From Mycolicibacterium rutilum (GTDB lineage Bacteria; Actinomycetota; Actinomycetes; Mycobacteriales; Mycobacteriaceae), in contig NZ_LT629971.1 of NCBI RefSeq assembly GCF_900108565.1, positions 4,030,001-4,094,000 on the forward strand: a stretch of DNA of 64,000 nt. Direction: 5' to 3'. Below the pieces are notes generated by a model. It was given only the letters and a program-made list of their open reading frames with translations. It was not told where the DNA came from and searched no databases. The position numbers and the translations under genes are program-made. Below are positions 59,618-64,000 of the stretch, one piece after another (within the stretch, counting starts at the first letter, position 1; each line of letters opens with the position of its first letter).

Positions 59618-59758
59618 ATGAATACAGGACGCGACAACGGGGTCGACGGGATCGACAACGACGACCCGGACGGCGATCCCGAGATGACGCAGGACAAGGC
59701 GGTCCGCCAGCCCGACCAAGCCGAGGGCGACGACGACGCCGCCGAGACCGGCGGCTGA
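59618..59758 (+). CDS. Short acidic protein
   Basis: 46 residues from ATG 59618, just 22 bp after the GerW-like stop. Almost all Asp, Gly, Glu, Asn and Gln (DGIDNDDPDGDPEMTQDKAV). No domain. Placement and correct mycobacterial codon use suggest it is real, but very short acidic frames are easily spurious. Confidence 0.45.
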   Translation: MNTGRDNGVDGIDNDDPDGDPEMTQDKAVRQPDQAEGDDDAAETGG

Positions 59759-59760
59759 CG

Positions 59761-60642
59761 TCAGTTCTGCCGTGGCGCGAGTTCTTCGACGAACCGGTCG
59801 ACGAACCGCTCCATCGGGGTCGAGCCCCCGGACCGCAGCACGAACTTCGTCAGACCCGCTTCCAGGTAGGCGTCGAGTTGGCGGTGCAACTGCGACCAGT
59901 CGGCCGCGATCAGTTCCATCGGGTCGACATCCGGCCTGCGCTGCCGGACCGCCGCCAGCAGCCGCGCCGACGGCTCGCCGTCCACGACCGCCAGGTTGAT
60001 CCCGAAGTGGTCCGGTTCGACTTCGCGGCCCGCTTCGGTGGCCGCCCGCTGAATCGCCTCGCGGGCCTGGCGGGCCTCGTCGGGGGTGACGAAGCTGGCG
60101 AGCCAGCCGTCGGCGAGGCGCCCGATGCGGCGGAACGCGGCCGGCGCCGATCCGCCCAACCAGATGTCGAGGGGTTTGAGCGGGCGCGGCCCCACCGCCG
60201 CGTCGGTCACTGTGTAGTACTCGCCGTCGAACGACACCGCATCGCCGTCGAGCACCGCGCGCAGCACCTGCAGCGCCTCATCGAAGACGGCGGCCCGCGC
60301 GCCGTCGGGCACCGGAAAGAGCTCGCGTTCGCCGGCGAGCGCCGGACGCAGACCGAACACCGGCAGCACCCTGCCGGGCGCGAGCGCGGCCAGCGACGCG
60401 AGCTGCTTGGCGACCAGCACCGGATGGCGGCCCGGCAGCACCGCGACCGAGGTGCCGACCTTGAGCGCGGAGGTGCGCGCCAGCGCGAACGTCATCCCGA
60501 CGAACGGTTCGACGGCCTCGGAGTACACCAGTTCCGAAAACCACAGCGAATCGACGGAACGGGCCTCGAGATGGTCGACGATGCCTGCCAATTGCGCCGG
60601 GGCGGTGTCGGCGCCGAGCCCGATCCCGAATCGGATCTTCAC
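59761..60642 (-). CDS. F420-dependent LLM-class oxidoreductase
   Basis: 293 residues from GTG 60642. Luciferase-like TIM barrel: RFGIGLGADTAPAQLAGIVDHLEARSVDSLWFSELV, TSVAVLPGRHPVLVAKQLASLAALAPGRVLPVFGL, YYTVTDAAVGPRPLKPLDIWLGGSAPAAFRRIGRLADGW, typical of the TIGR03854-type F420 proteins abundant in mycobacteria. F420 cofactor use is likely; substrate unknown. Confidence 0.9.
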   Translation of the reverse strand: MKIRFGIGLGADTAPAQLAGIVDHLEARSVDSLWFSELVYSEAVEPFVGMTFALARTSALKVGTSVAVLPGRHPVLVAKQLASLAALAPGRVLPVFGLRPALAGERELFPVPDGARAAVFDEALQVLRAVLDGDAVSFDGEYYTVTDAAVGPRPLKPLDIWLGGSAPAAFRRIGRLADGWLASFVTPDEARQAREAIQRAATEAGREVEPDHFGINLAVVDGEPSARLLAAVRQRRPDVDPMELIAADWSQLHRQLDAYLEAGLTKFVLRSGGSTPMERFVDRFVEELAPRQN

Positions 60643-60727
60643 GTCCGCTCATGCTACTGGCCGCCCCGCGGTGACGCCGTTCTGCAATGACACAGTGGAC
60701 GAAACCCTCGAAGAGATCGGAGCAAAG

Positions 60728-61195
60728 GTGGACGGAGCGGTGACGGTGAGGATGGCGGCGCCCGCACAGCAGATCTGGGAGCTCATCGCCGATGTGCGCA
60801 ACACCGGCAAGTTCTCCCCCGAGGTGATGGAGGCCGAGTGGCTCGGCGGGGCCACCGGGCCCGCGCTGGGCGCCCGGTTCCGCGGGCACGTCAAACGCAA
60901 CGAGATCGGCCCGGTGTACTGGACGACGTGCGAGGTGACCGCCTGCGAGCCCGGACGCGAGTTCGGGTTCGCCGTGCTGGTCGGCGACAAGCCGGTGAAC
61001 AACTGGCACTACCGGCTCACCCCGACCGACGGCGGCACCGACGTCACCGAATCGTTTCGGCTCAACGACTCGGCGCTGATGAAGCTGTTCGCCGTGTTCG
61101 GTGGTCAGCTCCGCCGGCGCCGCAACATCCGCGACATGCGCAAGACGCTGGAACGCATCAAGGCTGTCGTGGAAGCACCCGAAGCGGCGCTGTAG
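60728..61195 (+). CDS. SRPBCC family protein
   Basis: 155 residues from GTG 60728, with GGAGC 5 nt upstream (GTG 60695 is an alternative, adding eleven residues). Pattern: VTVRMAAPAQQIWELIADVRNTGKFSPEVMEAEWLGG and WTTCEVTACEPGREFGFAVLVGDKPVNNWHYRLTPTDGGTDVTESFRL, which is START/SRPBCC. It probably binds a lipid or hydrophobic ligand. Convergent with the secreted protein at 61202. Confidence 0.85.
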   Translation: MDGAVTVRMAAPAQQIWELIADVRNTGKFSPEVMEAEWLGGATGPALGARFRGHVKRNEIGPVYWTTCEVTACEPGREFGFAVLVGDKPVNNWHYRLTPTDGGTDVTESFRLNDSALMKLFAVFGGQLRRRRNIRDMRKTLERIKAVVEAPEAAL

Positions 61196-61201
61196 CGGCC
61201 G

Positions 61202-61639
61202 TCAGGCGACGCCGATCCCGAAGATCGGGATCCACAGGCCGAACAACCAGATGCCCCACTGGCGGAACCCGTCATCCCAGACCGGGTTCACGTCATAGCC
61301 CCAGTACTTGAACGGGCGAGGCGGCCCGCCCGCCCAGTGGTACGGCGGCGGCGGTCCCCAGCCCCACGGCGGCGGGCCCTGACGGTCGTCCCACCAGTCG
61401 TGGCGGTTGCTCGCCCACCAGGGGCCCTTGTCGTCGTGCCGGTCGTGGCCCCGGTCATGCTTGGGCCCCTTGGGCCCCTGAGGCCCGTTGCACCACGGCG
61501 GGCAGAAGTCGTTGTGGCCGGGCTTCTGCGGTGCGGGCACCGCCGGGGCCGCGGACGCGACGGCGCCGATCGGCCCGAGCCCGCCCAGTCCCAGCGCGCC
61601 GACGATCACGGCTGCGGACAGCGCTTTGTTGAGAGCCAT
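61202..61639 (-). CDS. Secreted Pro/Gly/Trp-rich protein
   Basis: 145 residues from ATG 61639 with AGGAGGAGC upstream. Signal peptide MALNKALSAAVIVGALGLGGLGPIG, cleavage after about residue 32 (ASAAP). The mature part is rich in His, Asp, Pro, Gly and Trp (HDRGHDRHDDKGPWW, PPPWGWGPPPPYHWAGGPP) and ends with FRQWGIWLFGLWIPIFGIGVA, a hydrophobic terminus. Related small exported proteins are common in mycobacteria, function unknown. Confidence 0.8.
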   Translation of the reverse strand: MALNKALSAAVIVGALGLGGLGPIGAVASAAPAVPAPQKPGHNDFCPPWCNGPQGPKGPKHDRGHDRHDDKGPWWASNRHDWWDDRQGPPPWGWGPPPPYHWAGGPPRPFKYWGYDVNPVWDDGFRQWGIWLFGLWIPIFGIGVA

Positions 61640-61781
61640 CGGCTCCTCCTAGCGTCACTACTTGGTCTTATCGAACTACAGCACCCGCAGGTGCATCGGA
61701 TATTCCGCTTCCTATGTCGGTGTCGCCCGACGGTTCGTTACAACGTATACGGTTGTCCGCCAAGCGCTTCGGTCGCCTGAA

Positions 61782-61810
61782 GATCCCCGGCTGGAGGCTT
61801 TGCGGGGATC
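61782..61810 (+). other. Perfect 8-bp hairpin in the GT39-gene leader
   Basis: GATCCCCG (61782-61789) pairs exactly with CGGGGATC (61803-61810) across a 13-nt loop, followed by the palindrome CCTGCGCAGG. It lies 88 nt upstream of the glycosyltransferase GTG. A role in attenuation, or as a small RNA, is open. An ACAAC-GTATAC-GGTTGT quasi-palindrome lies at 61737-61753. Confidence 0.4.
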
Positions 61811-61897
61811 GAAACCTGCGCAGGCTGCGGACCGATCGCGGGTTGCCGCGGTGACGCCTGCGGTGCGATGGCGACGAGCACACTATTGTGACCGGGC

Positions 61898-63337
61898 GTG
61901 GTCGCGGATCATGGTCGTCCCGTCTTCGCCTTCGCCTCGGCCCCGGTGCTGTCGATCGCCGGGGTGACAGCCGTATTGCATTGTGTAGCAGCGGTTTTGG
62001 GCAACGAGTATTGGTTCGACGAGATGTACATGGTGGCTATCGGGCGCCACCACCTGGACTGGGGTTCGGCCGACCAGCCTCCCCTGGCCCCGGCGCTGGC
62101 CGCGCTGATGGAGAGCATCGCGCCCGGTTCGATGCTCGCGATCCGCCTCCCTGTGGCGCTGGCCACGGCGGGCACGGTGGTGCTTGCCGGCCTGATCGCC
62201 CGCGAACTCGGATGTGACCGGCGCGCACAGGGATTCACGGCGGCGGCGCAGGCCACCGTCATCTGGACCGCACTGGCCGGGCACTGGCTGACTCCGTACT
62301 CGCTTGAACCCCTGCAGTGGTTACTGCTGATGTGGTTGCTGGTGCGCTGGATCCGAGTGCGCGACGACCGGTTGCTGCTGGCCTCGGGCGTCGTCGTCGG
62401 GGTCGCGGCGCTGACCAAGTTCCAGGTCGCGGTGCTGTGCGTCGTCGTGCTCGCCGCGGTGGCTGCGGTCGGGCCCCGGGACCTGCTGCGCCGGCCGCTG
62501 CTGTGGCTGGGTGCGGCGGTCGCGGCGCTGATCGCGGCGCCGACGCTGATCTGGCAGGCGAGCAACGGCTGGCCCCAACTGCAGATGGCCCCGGTGGTGG
62601 CCGGCGAAGCCGAAGCGCTCTACGCCGGCAGAGCAGGCATCGCCGTGCAACTGATCGTCTTCGCGGGCGTGGCCGGGATCGCGCTGATGCTGTACGGGCT
62701 GTGGCGGCTGCGGGACCCGCAGTTGCGCGACTACCGCTTCCTCGGCGTCACCTTCGTCGCGCTCTTCGTGCTGTTCGTGGTCACCGCCGGACGGCCCTAC
62801 TATCTCGCGGGGCTGTACGCGCCGCTGATGGCGATCGGGGCGCTCGCCCTGCAGCAGCGCCGCGCCGCGGCGCCCCGCAGGCAGCGTTGGCTGGTGTGGC
62901 CGACGTATGCAGTCGGCACTGCGTTAGCCCTTGCGACACTGGCACTTTCGGTAATCGTCGTCGACGACGAAGCCGGTGAGCGGATCGCGGCGCAGACCGC
63001 GGCCGCCTACCACGGGTTGCCCGAGCACCAGCGCGAGCGCACGGCGCTGATCGGCGCGTCCTACATCCTGGCCGCCTACGCCGACGGTTACGCGCAGCGG
63101 TATTCGCTGCCCCAGGCGTTCAGCCCCAGCCGCAGCTACGGGTACTTCCCACCGCCCCCGGAGTCCTGCGACACCGCCCTGTACCTCGGACGCGACGCGG
63201 CACTGCTGCGGCCGTACTTCGCCGACGTGCGGGTGGTCGGCGACATCGGTGACGACATGCGGGCCTACCTGTTGACCGGACGCCAAGAGTCCTGGGCCGG
63301 GATCTGGTCGCAGACGCGGACTTTGACCGTGTCCTGA
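61898..63337 (+). CDS. GT39/PMT_2-type membrane glycosyltransferase
   Basis: 479 residues from GTG 61898. Ten or more transmembrane helices and the dolichol-phosphate-mannose-transferase-like motif in the first loop: GNEYWFDEMYMVAIGRHHLDWGSADQPPLAPALAALME (DE pair). Resembles polyprenyl-phosphate sugar-dependent GTs of mycobacteria that act on cell wall arabinogalactan, arabinomannan or protein. TATTGT (61884-61889) could be the -10. Substrate cannot be told. Confidence 0.88.
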   Translation: MVADHGRPVFAFASAPVLSIAGVTAVLHCVAAVLGNEYWFDEMYMVAIGRHHLDWGSADQPPLAPALAALMESIAPGSMLAIRLPVALATAGTVVLAGLIARELGCDRRAQGFTAAAQATVIWTALAGHWLTPYSLEPLQWLLLMWLLVRWIRVRDDRLLLASGVVVGVAALTKFQVAVLCVVVLAAVAAVGPRDLLRRPLLWLGAAVAALIAAPTLIWQASNGWPQLQMAPVVAGEAEALYAGRAGIAVQLIVFAGVAGIALMLYGLWRLRDPQLRDYRFLGVTFVALFVLFVVTAGRPYYLAGLYAPLMAIGALALQQRRAAAPRRQRWLVWPTYAVGTALALATLALSVIVVDDEAGERIAAQTAAAYHGLPEHQRERTALIGASYILAAYADGYAQRYSLPQAFSPSRSYGYFPPPPESCDTALYLGRDAALLRPYFADVRVVGDIGDDMRAYLLTGRQESWAGIWSQTRTLTVS

Positions 63338-63407
63338 TTCCGCCTCGGCGGCGGGGGCACCTTTGGTAGAACGGTGCCAGTTTCAGCGGCGAACGAGGGA
63401 GCCTGCG

Positions 63408-63911
63408 ATGGGCCGGTGGTCACACGACGAGATCGACGAGGCGTTCCGCGCGTATCAGGACGTGGTCGCCGGCATCGCCACGACATGGGACTGGTCGAGT
63501 TACGCCGATCAGTTCACCGAGGACGCGACATACGTCGAGCACGCATTGGGCAACATGTCCGGCCGCGAGACGATCCGCGACTGGATCGTCTCGACCATGA
63601 ACATGTTCCCGGGCAGCGAGATGCCGTTCTATCCGGTCGAGTGGTACTCCATCGACGTCGACAAGGGCTGGGTCATCAACCGCAACGTCAACACGATGAA
63701 GGACCCGGGCGACGGCAGCGTGCACGGCACCCCGGTCATCACCGTGCTCAGATACGCCGGCGACGGCAAGTGGAGTTACGAGGAAGACGCCTACAACCCG
63801 ATGAACTTCCTGGTGATGGTGCAGAGCTACATCCAACGCTGCCACGAACTGGGCACCGTCTCCGACGACGCGCGCGTGTTTGCCAAGAACATGAACTGGC
63901 AGCTGTCATAA
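63408..63911 (+). CDS. NTF2-like (SnoaL) family protein
   Basis: 167 residues from ATG 63408. Core: HDEIDEAFRAYQDVVAGIATTWDWSSYADQFTEDATYVEHALGNMSGRETIRDWIVSTMNMFPGSEMPFYPVEWYSIDVDKGWVINRNVN, a typical SnoaL fold with an N-terminal helix and central beta sheet. Longer than the LpqH-linked copy at 43818. Often binds small lipids or polyketides. It follows the glycosyltransferase by 70 bp. Function unknown. Confidence 0.85.
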   Translation: MGRWSHDEIDEAFRAYQDVVAGIATTWDWSSYADQFTEDATYVEHALGNMSGRETIRDWIVSTMNMFPGSEMPFYPVEWYSIDVDKGWVINRNVNTMKDPGDGSVHGTPVITVLRYAGDGKWSYEEDAYNPMNFLVMVQSYIQRCHELGTVSDDARVFAKNMNWQLS

Positions 63912-63954
63912 CCAATCTGGCTTGTGCGGGCCGCGGTCGGCCTACTCTCGAGGC

Positions 63955-64000
63955 GTGAGCACGACCACCCCGCGCAGCCCCGCGGCGCATCTGGTCCGGG
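63955..64000 (+). CDS. Partial gene at window end, start only
   Basis: GTG 63955 opens MSTTTPRSPAAHLVR, and the frame runs off the right edge. TACTCT (63943-63948), 7 nt before the start, matches a leaderless -10. Only 15 residues are seen, so family cannot be assigned. Confidence 0.6.
   Translation, partial: MSTTTPRSPAAHLVR

Noticed and set aside
61731..61810. Possible tRNA in the gap before the glycosyltransferase
   Set aside because: GGTTCG resembles a T-loop, but no acceptor stem, anticodon arm or CCA-proximal pairing fits around it.
63367..63382. TAGAACGGTGCCAG upstream of the last NTF2-like gene as a fourth KstR site
   Set aside because: It lacks the GTT half site and fails the fixed positions of TNNAACNNGTTNNA.

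Overview
The window is about 70% GC (estimated by eye). It carries furA-katG, eis, cinA, an LdtMt1-type L,D-transpeptidase, CYP125, a PcaA-like cyclopropane mycolate synthase, an LpqH-type lipoprotein, an F420-type luciferase-like oxidoreductase and many GTG starts. Together these point to a mycobacterium, most likely a fast-growing environmental species (Mycolicibacterium-like). I see no rRNA, tRNA, CRISPR array, prophage or origin. No stretch over 300 bases lacks a gene. The largest gaps (3530-3824, 22835-23087, 40655-40899, 48470-48692, 61640-61897) hold promoters, operators or hairpins that are described separately.

Layout. 1-3.5 kb (minus strand): an acyltransferase and SGNH hydrolase pair, an orphan PrrB-like histidine kinase, and an SRPBCC protein cut by the window edge. 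3.8-6.6 kb: furA-katG with a leaderless furA promoter. 6.6-10.8 kb: a glutamine amidotransferase, hydrolases, an MBL-fold enzyme behind a MerR/SoxR-style operator, and an ArsR-AHSA1 fusion coupled to a DUF899 gene. 10.9-21.6 kb is one open frame of 3559 codons: a SARP/BTAD activator head, a class III adenylyl cyclase, an AAA/STAND ATPase and a TPR region, followed by about 17 tandem NTF2/SnoaL-like domains. This is the most unusual object in the window.

21.6-33.7 kb: a phosphodiesterase, an NlpC/P60-like protein, yaaA, an MpaB-type oxygenase, a 940-bp IS5-family element, an acyl-CoA ligase, hydrolases, eis and cinA. The IS lies exactly in a CTAG tetranucleotide where the stop codons of two convergent genes overlapped. 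Both stops are rebuilt by the target duplication, and the same CTAG also ends the transposase.

34-42 kb: three perfect KstR-type operators (TNNAACNNGTTNNA) mark a dispersed sterol-catabolism regulon. They lie between an SDR and a dihydrodipicolinate-reductase-like gene, before a nitronate monooxygenase-like gene, and before CYP125. 42-50 kb: an XRE regulator, a lipoprotein, a FadR-like regulator coupled to a fatty-acid hydroxylase, ldtA, a proline-rich actin-fold-like protein and a POT-type transporter. 50-64 kb: a PLP dehydratase, agmatinase, a TetR/hydrolase pair, an MFS carrier with a long cytosolic tail, a mycolate cyclopropane synthase, an F420 oxidoreductase, small secreted proteins, a GT39-type membrane glycosyltransferase and an NTF2-like protein.

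Regulatory signals recur. Several genes look leaderless, with a TANNNT-like -10 about 7-9 nt before the start codon. Many regulators have a palindrome in their own divergent promoter.
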